Assembly (NCBI RefSeq): GCF_018881545.1
Contig: NZ_JACVQD010000001.1
Location: 1,082,039 to 1,146,038, forward strand
Source: Polynucleobacter alcilacus
Lineage (GTDB): Bacteria > Pseudomonadota > Gammaproteobacteria > Burkholderiales > Burkholderiaceae
Direction: 5' to 3'
DNA length: 64,000 bases
Made by a program: the position numbers and the translations under genes. Each line of letters opens with the position of its first letter. The first letter of the stretch is position 1. This document shows positions 20,397-30,986 of the stretch, in pieces. Below the pieces are notes generated by a model that did not search any database, was not told where the DNA came from, and worked only from the letters and a program-made list of their open reading frames with translations.

Positions 20397-21050
20397 TCAA
20401 ACATGGTGTGGTGACGGTGGTGCCGTCAGGCCACTAGAACTATTTGGTGGTACAGAACCCATTGATACAATATGCTTAAGAGCTTCTTCCACGCTCATCT
20501 CCAGCTCAATCGTTTGCGCACGGGGCACGATCATGAAAAAACCAGAGGTAGGATTTGGTGTGGTTGGCAAAAATACATTCACGTAATCTGCGCCTAATTT
20601 TGCAGTCACTTCTTTTGCAGGAACGCCAGTTTGAAAAGCAATTACCCAAGAGTCTGCATGTGGATACCGAATTAACAAGGCCTTACTAAAAGCCTGACCG
20701 TTACCCGAAAATAAGGTGGATGAAACCTGTTGAACACTGGAATAAATAGAGCGAACAATCGGAATGCGATTAACCAATTTATCCCAAATTTTTAACCACC
20801 ATTGCCCAGCAAAACTAATTGCTAACAATCCTGTCAGCATGATGACGGCAATCACGATCAATATGCCAACACCTGGGAGGTCGCGGAAATGCTGCACATC
20901 TAAGGCAGCGTCATGTGGAAGAACCACAATGATGGCATGCATTACAGACCCAAAGACACCGTCGAGCAAACCTAAGCCCCAGCCAATCACCCAGACGGTG
21001 ATTGACAGTGGTGCCCAAACCAGGATGCCAGCGATAAAGTATTTTTTCAT
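20397..21050 (-). CDS. DUF502 inner-membrane protein
   Basis: A 217-residue membrane protein with two clear hydrophobic helices, about residues 5-27 (FIAGILVWAPLSITVWVIG) and 63-85 (GILIVIAVIMLTGLLAIS), then a soluble domain with NRIPIVRSIYSSVQQ and FLPTTPNPTSGFFMIVP. These segments are diagnostic of DUF502. Function is unknown; it conventionally sits between ubiB and aspS in Betaproteobacteria, as here. The short zinc-ribbon gene sometimes found next to it is not in the 50-base gap to ubiB. Confidence 0.88.
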   Translation of the reverse strand: MKKYFIAGILVWAPLSITVWVIGWGLGLLDGVFGSVMHAIIVVLPHDAALDVQHFRDLPGVGILIVIAVIMLTGLLAISFAGQWWLKIWDKLVNRIPIVRSIYSSVQQVSSTLFSGNGQAFSKALLIRYPHADSWVIAFQTGVPAKEVTAKLGADYVNVFLPTTPNPTSGFFMIVPRAQTIELEMSVEEALKHIVSMGSVPPNSSSGLTAPPSPHHV

Positions 21051-21100
21051 GTTTTGCCTAACCCGCTATTTTAGCGGTTAAGAAGTCAATCAACGAGAGC

Positions 21101-22687
21101 CTAATAAAATCCTAGGCTGATTATTAAAATTCCGGCTAAAAACCCACCAGCAAACAGCAAGGCACCCACGAGGACACGATGAGTATGCCTTTCTTGCAGT
21201 AAAAGGGCCTTTAAGACCTCTAATTCCCCATTTTGGTCTTTGCTTTGGTGCCGACTTTGAGCCAAGCTATCAGCTATTAAGCGCGGCAAAGTAGGCAGGA
21301 TTTTGGCCCAAGAAGGCGCTTCCTCCTTTAGCCCATCCAGCAGACCACGCCAGCCCAATTGCTTGCTGATCCATTTTTCCAGGATTGGCTTGGCAGTTTT
21401 CCAGAGATCGAGGTCAGGATCCAATTGACGCGCCAAACCTTCGACATTTAGAAGGGTCTTTTGTAACAAGGTTAATTGAGGCTGAATTTCTACCTTGAAG
21501 CGACGCGAGGTTTGAAATAAGCGCATCAAAACAATACCCAAAGAAATTTCTTTTAATGGACGGTCAAAGTAAGGCTCACAAACAGAGCGTACCGCACCCT
21601 CTAATTCTTCAACCCGCGTATTGGCAGGAACCCATCCAGACTCAATGTGTAACTCTGCCACGCGCCGGTAATCGCGATTGAAGAAAGCTAAGAAGTTCAA
21701 AGCCAAATAATTTTTGTCTGATTCGCTTAAGGCACCCACAATTCCAAAATCTAAGGAGATAAAACGTCCAAACGTCTCGGGCTCCAAGCTGATCATGATA
21801 TTTCCAGGATGCATATCTGCATGGAAAAACCCATATTCAAATACTTGCGTAAAAAATATCTCTACCCCATCGGCTGCTAACTTCTTAAAGTCAACACCTG
21901 ATGCACGTAACTCAGCAGTACGCCCAATAGAAATACCATACATTCTTTCCATGACAATGACATTGGTATGGCAAAGATCCCAGTACATCTCGGGAATCAT
22001 CAGTTTCTTAGAATCTACAAAGTATCTCCGTAACTGACTTGCATTCGCAGCCTCACGCATCAGATCTAACTCATCATGCAAATGGGTATCAAACTCTGAC
22101 ACATTTTCGTGTGGCTTTAAACGACGGCCATCTTCAGAGGTCTTTTCAATCACTTTCGCTAAGTCATACATCAGCGCTAAATCGCCCTCAATGACGGGCA
22201 AAATACCAGGACGCAAAACTTTTATAGCCACTGCGTGACCCTCCCACTTGGGATGTTTCTCGGTCCCACGCAATACTCCAAAGTGCACTTGAGCAACTGA
22301 GGCACTAGCTACTGGAGTGGCATCAAAGCTGGTAAAAACCGCTTCAATAGGCTGACCGAGAGCCTTCTCAATTAGACGGCGTGACTCTTCATTAGAAAAT
22401 GGTGGGACTTGATCTTGCAACTTTGCTAATTCATTAGCGATGTCTTCAGGCAATAAATCGCGGCGCGTAGAAAGGACTTGTCCAAACTTGACGAAGATAG
22501 GTCCAAGCGCTTCTAGGGTTAAGCGAATGCGCTCACCTCTTGGCAAATGATTTCCGGGAGAAACCCAACATAAGACGGTTAAGAAACCACGGCGAATGCC
22601 TGGCTTTAATAGATCGCGCAATAAAGGCAATAAACCATAGCGCCAAGCAGTAAAGAAAATAAAACAAAGACGAGCAATTCGACGCAC
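21101..22687 (-). CDS. ubiB: UbiB, ABC1/ADCK-family protein of ubiquinone synthesis
   Basis: Atypical kinase-like ATPase that supports coenzyme Q synthesis at the inner membrane. The 528 residues show the KxGQ motif in [16 protein letters not shown] (about residue 68), the Ala-rich loop [12 protein letters not shown], the catalytic [10 protein letters not shown] and the metal-binding DFG in [12 protein letters not shown]-terminal transmembrane hairpin ([20 protein letters not shown]) anchors it. It starts 3 bases after ubiJ ends. Confidence 0.96.
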   Translation of the reverse strand: MRRIARLCFIFFTAWRYGLLPLLRDLLKPGIRRGFLTVLCWVSPGNHLPRGERIRLTLEALGPIFVKFGQVLSTRRDLLPEDIANELAKLQDQVPPFSNEESRRLIEKALGQPIEAVFTSFDATPVASASVAQVHFGVLRGTEKHPKWEGHAVAIKVLRPGILPVIEGDLALMYDLAKVIEKTSEDGRRLKPHENVSEFDTHLHDELDLMREAANASQLRRYFVDSKKLMIPEMYWDLCHTNVIVMERMYGISIGRTAELRASGVDFKKLAADGVEIFFTQVFEYGFFHADMHPGNIMISLEPETFGRFISLDFGIVGALSESDKNYLALNFLAFFNRDYRRVAELHIESGWVPANTRVEELEGAVRSVCEPYFDRPLKEISLGIVLMRLFQTSRRFKVEIQPQLTLLQKTLLNVEGLARQLDPDLDLWKTAKPILEKWISKQLGWRGLLDGLKEEAPSWAKILPTLPRLIADSLAQSRHQSKDQNGELEVLKALLLQERHTHRVLVGALLFAGGFLAGILIISLGFY

Positions 22688-22690
22688 GAT

Positions 22691-23311
22691 TTATTCAGCC
22701 TTTTGCTCTAAGATTTGAATACGTTTTTCCATGCGGTCAACAGATTCGCGCAACTCGCTTAATTCAGCCTTACGAACTATAAAATCGCGTTTATTTAAAA
22801 GCACTTTTCTTTCTTCGCTGACATACTCGACAACATTGTCCAGTAAATCACTTGCTGCAGATCGACTGGCAGAAATGAATTTCTTACCTTGTCTTACTGC
22901 AAAATTCGCAGGGGCATCCCCTACTAATCGTGCCAAATCTTCCTCATATTCCCAACGTAGCTGTCCGGCCAAACGACCTAATAACTGGGCTAAGTCTGCA
23001 TCACCTGTAATTTTGACAGCTTTAAATGCTTGCTCACGCAAATTTCCACTACTTGCCGCAAAGCCACTCAAAGCCTGCGCTGAAACTTCTAAAGTGAGAG
23101 AAGGGTTATCTGCCTCTTTCAAAGCTCCTAACAATCCATCGGACTTGATCTCAAAACTGAGAGTTCCTAAAGGAATCTGTAAAAAAATGGATTTCCCAGC
23201 ATGCTTGGCTAACTCACTGCGTGCCCAAGGCTCAGACCCTAGAACATGGTTTATCCCTTGGCAAGCGGCGCCAGCAGCGATCGTATGGGAGGAAGACAAA
23301 TACGTGTTCAT
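22691..23311 (-). CDS. ubiJ: UbiJ, SCP2-domain ubiquinone accessory factor
   Basis: A 206-residue protein. The N-terminal sterol-carrier (SCP2) domain (about residues 20-115) binds the lipid intermediates in E. coli; the C-terminal 60 residues, ending LSELRESVDRMEKRIQILEQKAE, form a coiled coil. It sits between ubiE and ubiB, as in ubiE-ubiJ-ubiB clusters, though here a Tim44-like gene is inserted. The start lies 12 bases past the upstream terminator, so ubiJ-ubiB need a promoter within or just after that hairpin. Confidence 0.9.
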   Translation of the reverse strand: MNTYLSSSHTIAAGAACQGINHVLGSEPWARSELAKHAGKSIFLQIPLGTLSFEIKSDGLLGALKEADNPSLTLEVSAQALSGFAASSGNLREQAFKAVKITGDADLAQLLGRLAGQLRWEYEEDLARLVGDAPANFAVRQGKKFISASRSAASDLLDNVVEYVSEERKVLLNKRDFIVRKAELSELRESVDRMEKRIQILEQKAE

Positions 23312-23317
23312 GAGTGT

Positions 23318-23343
23318 AAAAAACCCGCACTAGTGCGGGTTTT
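23318..23343 (-). terminator. rho-independent terminator of the Tim44-like gene
   Basis: A perfect palindrome, AAAACCCGCACT/AGTGCGGGTTTT, centred between 23331 and 23332, with a run of six Ts on the minus strand. It lies just past the stop of the Tim44-like gene and before ubiJ. Confidence 0.85.
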
Positions 23344-23364
23344 CCAATGGAAAGTACCTAAAGC

Positions 23365-24267
23365 TTAAACTAACTGGGTGATACCCGCTAGTACCCAGCC
23401 TCCAGGCCCTTCAACAGGCTTGCTTAGATTCCAGATTTCTGAGAAGTCACTTGCAGCAGCACCGGGCTGCTCGCGAATCATCCCGCTGAACTGAACACTG
23501 CAGAAATAGTGCCCATCGGCAGTCTCTATACCCAAGAGTTGCGCATTAATCGTCAGCACATCGGTTTGATTAGCGCTGTCTGTACGTCCCGCTAAATCTT
23601 GTTGGATAGTGGCATACATGTCCGGGGTTGTAAATTCACGCAATGATGCAAGATCGCCTTGATCCCAAGATTTTTGCAAAGTGACGAAATACTGCTTTGC
23701 GTTTTCTAGGAATGCTTGCTGATCAAAACCAGGAGGTAGCGTGGACTGAAAAGGTTCAGGGTCCTTGCTAACACCGCCGAACGCATTAGCCGCTGGTATA
23801 AAAGCAGGCTCATGCCTAGAGACTTGCTCAACATTGCTACGTTGCATACCCGTTGGCACATTTGCATTATTAGTAGCGCCTGACAGTGCTGGCAGTACTT
23901 TTCTAATCACGAGCATGATCACAAAACCAGCCAACATCGCAATCAATAAACCCGTGATTAAAGATGAAGCTCCTTCACCTAAACCAAAATGCGACAAGAG
24001 ATAACCAATCCCCAAACCTGCTGCTAATCCACCAAGGATCCCACCCATGCCACCAAAGCGGCTTGGAGCTGGAGTCTGAGGGGCTGGAGCAGTAGGTTGC
24101 GCTTGCTGAGCTGGCTTTTGCACAGGAGCAGCTTGCTTTTGAATTGGTGCACTTGGTGCGCGACCGATACTTTTACCACCGCCTAGACGTGCTGCATCAA
24201 CATAACCTATGGATGCAAAAATTAATGTAAAACTGATTAGAATCGCTTTAAAAAAATGTTTGTTCAT
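23365..24267 (-). CDS. Tim44-like domain protein
   Basis: A 300-residue exported or membrane protein. It has an N-terminal signal or anchor (FFKAILISFTLIFASIGYVDA), a Pro/Gln/Ala-rich linker (about residues 35-70), a glycine-rich hydrophobic segment (FGGMGGILGGLAAGLGIGYL), a second helix (LITGLLIAMLAGFVIMLVI), and a C-terminal Tim44-like domain (ENAKQYFVTLQKSWDQGDLASLREFTTPDMY...). Function in bacteria is unknown. The position between ubiE and ubiJ is common in Betaproteobacteria. GAAGGGG lies 9 bases upstream of the ATG. Confidence 0.85.
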   Translation of the reverse strand: MNKHFFKAILISFTLIFASIGYVDAARLGGGKSIGRAPSAPIQKQAAPVQKPAQQAQPTAPAPQTPAPSRFGGMGGILGGLAAGLGIGYLLSHFGLGEGASSLITGLLIAMLAGFVIMLVIRKVLPALSGATNNANVPTGMQRSNVEQVSRHEPAFIPAANAFGGVSKDPEPFQSTLPPGFDQQAFLENAKQYFVTLQKSWDQGDLASLREFTTPDMYATIQQDLAGRTDSANQTDVLTINAQLLGIETADGHYFCSVQFSGMIREQPGAAASDFSEIWNLSKPVEGPGGWVLAGITQLV

Positions 24268-24303
24268 TTTTATTTACCCCTTCTTATAACTGCTTCACTT
24301 CTT

Positions 24304-24327
24304 TAGTTTTTAAGAATTTAAAAACTA
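24304..24327 (-). terminator. A/T-only inverted repeat after ubiE
   Basis: TAGTTTTTA and TAAAAACTA form a 9-bp stem around a short loop between the ubiE stop (24336) and the Tim44-like gene. With no G+C core it would be a weak terminator or merely a promoter-like A/T patch. Confidence 0.3.
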
Positions 24328-24335
24328 TACAACTA

Positions 24336-25079
24336 TTAGTATTTAATACCAATATGTAAGGCAACGATACCCCCAGTCATTCTATGGGTTTCTACTTCGT
24401 CAAAACCGACCCCCAACATCATTTCTTTGAGGGTTTCTGCATCTGGATGCATCCGGATGGATTCTGCCAAATAACGATAGCTCTCAGAATCTTGGGCAAT
24501 CTTTTCGCCTAGCCAAGGCAAGACCTTGAAAGAGTAAGTGTCATATACCGGCTGTAAAAAGGCGTCTGGTTTTGAAAACTCTAGAACCAAAACACGACCG
24601 CCCGGCTTAATCACACGACACATCTCACCTAAAGCCACATCTTTATGGGTCATATTGCGGAGACCAAAAGCCACCGTGACGACATCAAAATGATTGCTGG
24701 GAAAGGGAATTTTCTCAGCATCAAACTGTACGCAGGGTAAGGCCATACCACGATCCAACAAGCGATCCCGACCTACCGCCAGCATAGATGCATTGATGTC
24801 GCTTAACCAAACCTGTGCTTCGGAATTACGTCCCCAGTCAGCCGCTTTTGCAAACGCTGCAGCCAGATCACCTGTGCCACCAGCAATATCTAACACTTTT
24901 TGACCAGGGCGCACTTGTGCCCTAGCAATCGTCATTTTTTTCCAAAGACGGTGCAGGCCAAATGACATCAAGTCATTCATCACATCATATTTACTCGCCA
25001 CCGAATGGAATACCTCGGCAACCTTAGCGGCTTTTTCTGCCTCCTCAACACTTTGGTAACCGAAATGGGTTTTACTCAT
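24336..25079 (-). CDS. ubiE: ubiquinone/menaquinone C-methyltransferase
   Basis: SAM-dependent methyltransferase of ubiquinone synthesis, 247 residues. It has [21 protein letters not shown], the SAM loop [16 protein letters not shown] and the family signatures [24 protein letters not shown] and LVLEFSKP. The ATG at 25079 overlaps the stop of the DUF971 gene (TAATG), showing coupling; a TTG five codons upstream is unlikely. Confidence 0.96.
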   Translation of the reverse strand: MSKTHFGYQSVEEAEKAAKVAEVFHSVASKYDVMNDLMSFGLHRLWKKMTIARAQVRPGQKVLDIAGGTGDLAAAFAKAADWGRNSEAQVWLSDINASMLAVGRDRLLDRGMALPCVQFDAEKIPFPSNHFDVVTVAFGLRNMTHKDVALGEMCRVIKPGGRVLVLEFSKPDAFLQPVYDTYSFKVLPWLGEKIAQDSESYRYLAESIRMHPDAETLKEMMLGVGFDEVETHRMTGGIVALHIGIKY

Positions 25080-25477
25080 TAGTGACTTCCGCAAGAGTGG
25101 TCATGGGAATGACCTTGCTGTCCCATCGGCGCATCTCGATCGAGACCTGCAGCAGCTAATTTATCTAAATGCGCTTTCCATAATTGCTCCTGGTTCTCAC
25201 ATAAATACTGTAAGAAATCCCAAGAATACAAACCCGAATCATGGCCATCGGAAAAACTGGGCTTTAAGGCGTAATGCCCAACGGGCTCTAAATTGGCTAT
25301 CAACACATCACGCTTACCTGTTTGTAAAGTTTCTTGTCCAGGCCCATGGCCCTGCACCTCAGCAGATGGAGATAACACTCTGAGAAACTCAAATGGCAGA
25401 CGATAGGTATTGCCATTCTCATAAGAGAGCTCCAATACCTTGGATTGCTGATGTACTACAACATTACTAGGAATCAT
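25079..25477 (-). CDS. DUF971 (GBBH-like N-terminal) protein with His-rich tail
   Basis: A 132-residue protein made of one DUF971 domain: [29 protein letters not shown], then [24 protein letters not shown]. The same domain is the zinc-binding N-terminal part of eukaryotic gamma-butyrobetaine hydroxylases. The C-terminus [14 protein letters not shown] is rich in His and Cys and could bind metal. Function unknown; co-location with ubiE is recurrent in this class. Both ends share TAATG overlaps, placing it in one operon with the big oxidoreductase and ubiE. Confidence 0.85.
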   Translation of the reverse strand: MIPSNVVVHQQSKVLELSYENGNTYRLPFEFLRVLSPSAEVQGHGPGQETLQTGKRDVLIANLEPVGHYALKPSFSDGHDSGLYSWDFLQYLCENQEQLWKAHLDKLAAAGLDRDAPMGQQGHSHDHSCGSH

Positions 25478-28400
25478 TAAACCAGGACCCTTTCAATACC
25501 ACCCTGATTGGCTTTGGCGACGTAATCTTGCATCCAGTTTTCACCGAGTAGTTTGTTAGCCATCTCCACCACGATGTAATCGGCAGTGGTATCACTATCT
25601 GCATCGAAGCGAGTTAAACCTTGCAAACAAGATGGGCAGCTGGTTAATACTTTTACTTCACCAGTAAAGTCGCCTTTACGTAAATCATTGGCGCCTTTTT
25701 CCATTTCAATTTGCTTGCGGAAGCGTATTTGAGTCGAGATATCTGGGCGGGTTACTGCCAGTGTTCCGGCTTCACCGCAACAACGATCATTTTTAGCAAT
25801 CGCTTTGCCATCTTCCAATTGAATAAGTTCATTTACTGTCTTCAGGGGATCTTGCAACTTCATTGGAGAGTGACAAGGATCGTGATACATATACTTCACA
25901 CCCGTTACTCCAGAAAGCTTAACGCCCTTCTCCATAAGATATTCATGAATATCAATAATTCGGCAACCCGGAAAAATTTGGTCAAACTGGTAACCAGCTA
26001 ATTGGTCATAACAAGTTCCGCAAGACACTACTACCGTCTTGATATCTAAGTAGTTCAGAGTATTGGCAACGCGATGGAATAACACGCGGTTGTCCGTAAT
26101 CATTTTTTCCGCTTTATCAAAGTCGCCATTGCCGCGTTGCGGGTAACCACAACAGAGATAACCTGGAGGCAAGACTGTTTGCACTCCAACATTCCACAGC
26201 ATTGCTTGGGTTGCAAGGCCGACTTGCGAGAATAAACGTTCAGAGCCACAACCCGGAAAGTAGAACACTGCCTCTGTATCTGCAGAAGTGGTTTTTGGAT
26301 CGCGAATAATCGGTACATAGTTCGCATCTTCAATATCTAACAGAGCACGCGCCGTTTTCTTAGGCAAGTTTCCAGGCATTTTCTTATTTACAAAGAAAAT
26401 CACCTGTTCTTTAACACTAGGTTTTCCAACTGTAGCGGGAGGATGCGCAGTTTGTTGCTTAGCAAACTTTCTCAACACATCATTACCTAAGCGCTGCAAT
26501 TTATAACCCCAGCCAATCATGGCCTTACGAACTAAATTAATCGTCTCTGGACTTGTTGCATTCAAGAAGAGCATTGATGCTGCTGTACCTGGGTTAAAAC
26601 GTTGCTGACCCATCTTACGCAAGAGATTGCGCATATTCATTGTCACATCACCAAAGTCGATATTGACGGGACAAGGTGTCAAACATTTATGGCAGACAGT
26701 ACAGTGTGCCGCTACGTCATCAAACATCTCCCAATGCTTTACTGAAACACCACGTCTAGTTTGCTCTTCATACAAGAAAGCTTCAATTAATAATGAAGTG
26801 GCTAAAATTTTGTCCCGCGGACTATAAAGTAGGTTAGCGCGGGGCACATGGGTTGCGCACACAGGTTTACATTTACCGCAACGTAAGCAATCTTTCACAC
26901 TATCAGCAATCGCACCAATATCACTCTGCTGCATGATGATGGATTCATGGCCCATTAAACCAAAGCTTGGTGTGTAGGCCATACTCAAAACCGCATTCGG
27001 CATGAGCTTGCCTTTATTAAACCGACCTTCAGGGTCAACCTGATTTTTATAGCTGCGGAAATCCTTTAACTCGGCTTCAGTCAAATATTCGAGCTTGGTA
27101 ATGCCGATTCCGTGCTCACCAGAAATCACGCCATCGAGTGAGCGGGCTAATTTCATAATGCGCGCAACCGCACGATGTGCATCTTGCAGCATCTCATAGT
27201 CATCCGAGTTCACCGGAATATTGGTATGCACATTACCGTCACCAGCATGCATATGTAAAGCAACAAAGACGCGCTTGCGCAAAATATTTTTATGAATTGC
27301 TTCTAATTCAGCAAGAATGGGTTCAAATGCCAGGCCGCCAAAAATGATGCGTAGCTCTGAGCGAACTTCCTCTTTCCATGAAGCGCGCAAGCTTAAATCT
27401 TGTAGTTGCGGAAAATACGTATTCATCTGCATTAGCCAGTCAGCCCAACGGGTACGAACTTTAGCAATCAGCTCTAATGCCTGTTGAACACGATCACCTA
27501 AGATTTCTGCAGTAGGAATTTCGTACTCTGCATCGCTCTTACCTAATGGCAAGGCACTCTTTTTCAAGAATAATTCCAGGCCGTCTAGGATTTGTAATTT
27601 GTTTTTGAGGGATAACTCAATATTGATGCGATCGATGCCGTCAGTGTACTCACCCATACGGGGCAAGGGGATTACAACGTCTTCGTTAATCTTAAAAGCA
27701 TTGGTATGCCGTGCAATCGCAGCAGTGCGAGCACGATCTAGCCAGAATTTCTTGCGCGCTTCAGGGCTTACCGCTACAAATCCCTCACCGACGCGCAAAT
27801 TCGCCATCCGTACCACTTCACTGGTCGCCGCTGCTACAGCAGCCTCATCATCGCCCGCGATATCACCAATCAATACCATCTTCGGCAAGCTATTCCGCTT
27901 TGATTTAGTGGAGTAGCCCACTGCCTTTAGATAGCGATCATCCAGATGTTCTAGACCCGCCAGAATAGGTCCACCCTGCTTGCTTAAACCATCTACATAC
28001 GCTTTGATTTCAACGATGCTCGGAATTGCCTCACGTGCCTGGCCAAAGAACTCTAGGCAAACCGTACGCATGAATTTTGGCATGCGATGCAATATCCAGG
28101 TTGCGCTAGTAATCAAACCATCGCAACCTTCTTTTTGCACACCCGGCAAGCCAGATAAAAATTTATCCGTAACGTCTTTACCTAAACCCTCTTTCCGAAA
28201 ACGCTTGCCTTCCACTTCCAATAATTCCGTTTTCAGGATTCGTTGTCCAGGTTCGCTATTGCCATCAGACCAAGTTAATTGAAAACGGACAGTGGCAACG
28301 TCATGGATCTTGCCAAGGTTATGCTCAAGGCGAACAACGTCCAGCCAATTTCCTTGCGGATCCACCATGCGCCAACTAGCGAGATTATCGAGAGCAGTTC

Positions 28401-29316
28401 CCCAGAGAACCGCTTTTTTACCACCAGCATTCATGGCAATATTGCCACCGATGCAACTTGCATCCGCTGATGTAGGATCAACCGCAAAGACAAGACCCGC
28501 ATGCTCTGCAGCGTCAGATACGCGGCGAGTGACAACACCAGCACCAGTAAAGATGGTAGAGACCTCATGATCAACTCCAGGCAGACGCTTACTCTTTACA
28601 CCATCAATTTGCTCGAGCTTCTCGGTATTGATAACTGCAGACATTGCGTATAAAGGAATTGCACCACCGGTATAGCCAGTACCACCTCCACGAGGAATAA
28701 TCGTGAGGCCTAATTCCACACACGTCTTAACCAGCCCAGGAATTTCAGATTCGTAATCCGGTTTCAGAACAACCAATGGAAACTCTACCCGCCAATCTGT
28801 TGCATCAGTAACGTGCGCAGCACGAGACACGCCATCAAAACAAATATTGTCACTGGCGGTATGACGCCCTAGTTCCTTACGAGCGCGTTTGCGAATTTGT
28901 TCGACTTCCTTAAAGCCATTCGCAAAATTTTCAATCGCGCGATCAGCTGCGCTCAATAAAATTTCTACTTGCTCAGCTGAGTCACCACTATTGCGTTTCT
29001 TCACCTCGCCTAAGCGATGCCATAAGGCGTCCACCAACTGCTTGCGGCGATCAGCGTTGTCTAAAAGATCGTCTTGTAAAAATGGATTGCGTTGCACCAC
29101 CCAAATATCACCCAAGATTTCAAATAACATTCGAGCAGAACGGCCGGTGCGGCGTACGCCCCGTAAATCATTTAGAACGCGCCATGACTCCTCGCCTAAC
29201 AAGCGAATCACAATCTCTCGGTCAGAAAAGGAGGTGTAGTTGTAGGGAATTTCACGCAAGCGGGGAGATCCCGCCTCAGCGTCTAACAACTGGTTCAAAC
29301 CTAATGGGGCGTTCAT
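25477..29316 (-). CDS. large FAD-binding / Fe-S / CCG-domain oxidoreductase (DUF3683, D-2-hydroxyacid dehydrogenase-like)
   Basis: A 1279-residue fusion. In order it shows a DUF3683-type N-terminus; a PCMH/FAD-binding-4 domain ([18 protein letters not shown], about residues 210-350); a GlcD/D-LDH-like C-terminal oxidase domain including [16 protein letters not shown] and [14 protein letters not shown] (to about residue 780); two 4Fe-4S clusters ([11 protein letters not shown] and [12 protein letters not shown]); and two CCG domains (PGCGSERL...CCGYPQRGN and YHDPCHSPM...CCGEAGTLA). This combines the GlcD, GlcE/F-type modules of glycolate or D-lactate oxidases in one chain. The electron acceptor is probably quinone, as for its relatives; substrate unproven. 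Neighbouring ubiE and quinone genes fit. Confidence 0.85.
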   Translation of the reverse strand: MNAPLGLNQLLDAEAGSPRLREIPYNYTSFSDREIVIRLLGEESWRVLNDLRGVRRTGRSARMLFEILGDIWVVQRNPFLQDDLLDNADRRKQLVDALWHRLGEVKKRNSGDSAEQVEILLSAADRAIENFANGFKEVEQIRKRARKELGRHTASDNICFDGVSRAAHVTDATDWRVEFPLVVLKPDYESEIPGLVKTCVELGLTIIPRGGGTGYTGGAIPLYAMSAVINTEKLEQIDGVKSKRLPGVDHEVSTIFTGAGVVTRRVSDAAEHAGLVFAVDPTSADASCIGGNIAMNAGGKKAVLWGTALDNLASWRMVDPQGNWLDVVRLEHNLGKIHDVATVRFQLTWSDGNSEPGQRILKTELLEVEGKRFRKEGLGKDVTDKFLSGLPGVQKEGCDGLITSATWILHRMPKFMRTVCLEFFGQAREAIPSIVEIKAYVDGLSKQGGPILAGLEHLDDRYLKAVGYSTKSKRNSLPKMVLIGDIAGDDEAAVAAATSEVVRMANLRVGEGFVAVSPEARKKFWLDRARTAAIARHTNAFKINEDVVIPLPRMGEYTDGIDRINIELSLKNKLQILDGLELFLKKSALPLGKSDAEYEIPTAEILGDRVQQALELIAKVRTRWADWLMQMNTYFPQLQDLSLRASWKEEVRSELRIIFGGLAFEPILAELEAIHKNILRKRVFVALHMHAGDGNVHTNIPVNSDDYEMLQDAHRAVARIMKLARSLDGVISGEHGIGITKLEYLTEAELKDFRSYKNQVDPEGRFNKGKLMPNAVLSMAYTPSFGLMGHESIIMQQSDIGAIADSVKDCLRCGKCKPVCATHVPRANLLYSPRDKILATSLLIEAFLYEEQTRRGVSVKHWEMFDDVAAHCTVCHKCLTPCPVNIDFGDVTMNMRNLLRKMGQQRFNPGTAASMLFLNATSPETINLVRKAMIGWGYKLQRLGNDVLRKFAKQQTAHPPATVGKPSVKEQVIFFVNKKMPGNLPKKTARALLDIEDANYVPIIRDPKTTSADTEAVFYFPGCGSERLFSQVGLATQAMLWNVGVQTVLPPGYLCCGYPQRGNGDFDKAEKMITDNRVLFHRVANTLNYLDIKTVVVSCGTCYDQLAGYQFDQIFPGCRIIDIHEYLMEKGVKLSGVTGVKYMYHDPCHSPMKLQDPLKTVNELIQLEDGKAIAKNDRCCGEAGTLAVTRPDISTQIRFRKQIEMEKGANDLRKGDFTGEVKVLTSCPSCLQGLTRFDADSDTTADYIVVEMANKLLGENWMQDYVAKANQGGIERVLV

Positions 29317-29450
29317 AGCAACATATTTAGTAAATGATCATTTTAATTGAGCGAACCTGATAGTGGCAGGAAATGGGGGAAGTTGTTGCTCAAAGGGATA
29401 AACCCTTGCAAATCTAAGGGCTTAGGAGCCATCCGTGGTACGCTCATTGG

Positions 29451-30971
29451 ATGGCAACGAACTATTTAAAGAAAATTTTATCGGCTCGCGTCTATGACGT
29501 AGCCAGGGAAACTGAGCTCCAACTCGCCCCAGAACTCACTAAGCGTTTGGGCAATCAGGTCCTACTCAAAAGGGAGGATAACCAGCCGGTTTTCTCCTTC
29601 AAACTCCGTGGCGCCTATAACAAGATGGCCCATCTCCCCCCAGAGGCCCTCAAACGGGGTGTTATATCTGCTTCCGCTGGTAATCACGCCCAAGGTGTCG
29701 CCCTTTCCGCAGCCAAGATGAAATGCAAGGCAGTGATCGTGATGCCCATCACCACGCCTAGCTTGAAAATTGACGCTGTTAAGGCCAGAGGTGGTTCTTG
29801 GGTAGAAATCATTCTTCATGGCGAGTCCTACAGCGACGCCTTTAAGTACTCAGAGGCCTTAGGAGAAAAACGGGGGCTGACTTTTGTACACCCATTTGAT
29901 GACCCTGATGTTATTGCCGGACAAGGCACGATTGCACAAGAAATATTTCAGCAATGCCAAGAACCCATTGAAGCAGTATTTGTCGCTATTGGTGGTGGCG
30001 GACTCATTTCCGGAATCGGTGAATATGTCAAAGCCGTGAGTCCAAAAACGAAAGTGATTGGCGTACAAGCCTCAGACTCGGACGCGATGAATCGCTCACT
30101 CAAAGCCAATAAGCGTATTGAGATGAAAGATGTGGGGTTGTTCTCTGATGGCACTGCTGTGAAATTAGTCGGCAAGGAAACTTTTCGCATCTGCAAAAAG
30201 GTAGTGAATGAAATCGTCTTAGTAGATACCGATGAGATCTGTGCTGCCATTAACGACGTCTTTACTGATACTCGCAGCATTCTTGAGCCTGCTGGGGCCT
30301 TGGCTATAGCCGGTATGAAGAAGTATGTTGAGAAAAAGCGAATCAAGAAAAAAACTTTAGTTGCTGTTGCTTGTGGTGCCAATATGAACTTTAGCCGTCT
30401 GCGCTTTGTGGCGGAGCGTGCAGATGTTGGCGAATTCCGTGAAGCCGTATTTGCAGTCACCATCCCCGAAGAACGTGGCTCCTTTAAACGCTTTTGTCAG
30501 TTACTTGGCAAACGTAATGTCACTGAATTTAACTATCGCATTGGCGATCAAAGCGAAGCGCATATATTTGTGGGTATCAGCACCCAAAAAGCGGGCGACA
30601 GCGTAGCGATTGCAAAGCACTTCACTAAGGCGAAGTTTGCAACCATTGACCTGACTCATGATGAGTTGGCGAAAACGCATTTACGCCATATGGTTGGTGG
30701 GCACTCTGCGCTAGCGAAAGACGAATTACTCTATCGCTTTGAGTTCCCAGAGCGCCCAGGTGCATTGATGAAGTTTTTAACTAGTATGGCGCCTAACTGG
30801 AATATCAGCTTGTTTCACTACCGTAATCATGGCGCTGACTACGGTCGTATTCTGGTGGGTATTCAAGTTCCCAAGAATGAGCAGAAGAAATTCCAAAACT
30901 TCTTATCTAGTCTAGGCTATCCACATTGGGATGAAAGCAATAATCCCGCTTACCGCCTCTTCCTTAAATAA
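29451..30971 (+). CDS. ilvA: threonine ammonia-lyase, biosynthetic (threonine deaminase)
   Basis: PLP enzyme converting threonine to 2-oxobutyrate, the first step of isoleucine synthesis. The PLP lysine lies in FSFKLRGAYNKMAHL (near residue 50) and the phosphate-binding glycine loop in AIGGGGLISGIGEY. Two C-terminal ACT-like regulatory domains (about residues 330-500) predict isoleucine feedback. The 506 residues are the usual long form. No Shine-Dalgarno sequence lies before the ATG, and the 134-base gap to the divergent gene shows no leader peptide or attenuator. Confidence 0.95.
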   Translation: MATNYLKKILSARVYDVARETELQLAPELTKRLGNQVLLKREDNQPVFSFKLRGAYNKMAHLPPEALKRGVISASAGNHAQGVALSAAKMKCKAVIVMPITTPSLKIDAVKARGGSWVEIILHGESYSDAFKYSEALGEKRGLTFVHPFDDPDVIAGQGTIAQEIFQQCQEPIEAVFVAIGGGGLISGIGEYVKAVSPKTKVIGVQASDSDAMNRSLKANKRIEMKDVGLFSDGTAVKLVGKETFRICKKVVNEIVLVDTDEICAAINDVFTDTRSILEPAGALAIAGMKKYVEKKRIKKKTLVAVACGANMNFSRLRFVAERADVGEFREAVFAVTIPEERGSFKRFCQLLGKRNVTEFNYRIGDQSEAHIFVGISTQKAGDSVAIAKHFTKAKFATIDLTHDELAKTHLRHMVGGHSALAKDELLYRFEFPERPGALMKFLTSMAPNWNISLFHYRNHGADYGRILVGIQVPKNEQKKFQNFLSSLGYPHWDESNNPAYRLFLK

Positions 30972-30986
30972 GAGTTCACTCACAAG

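Noticed and set aside
21060..21079. Hairpin between ubiB and the DUF502 gene
   Set aside because: An 8-bp stem with a bulge but no T-tract on either strand; not counted as a terminator.
22731..23333. 200-codon open frame on the plus strand across ubiJ
   Set aside because: Fully antisense to ubiJ, no motif, and it crosses the intrinsic terminator.
29317..29450. Attenuator or leader peptide before ilvA
   Set aside because: The 134-base gap has only a weak AAGGG/CCCTT stem and an AAATGATCATTT palindrome; no Ile/Leu/Val-rich short frame or terminator.
29948..30463. 171-codon open frame on the minus strand inside ilvA
   Set aside because: Antisense to the conserved PLP domain of ilvA; no independent coding support.
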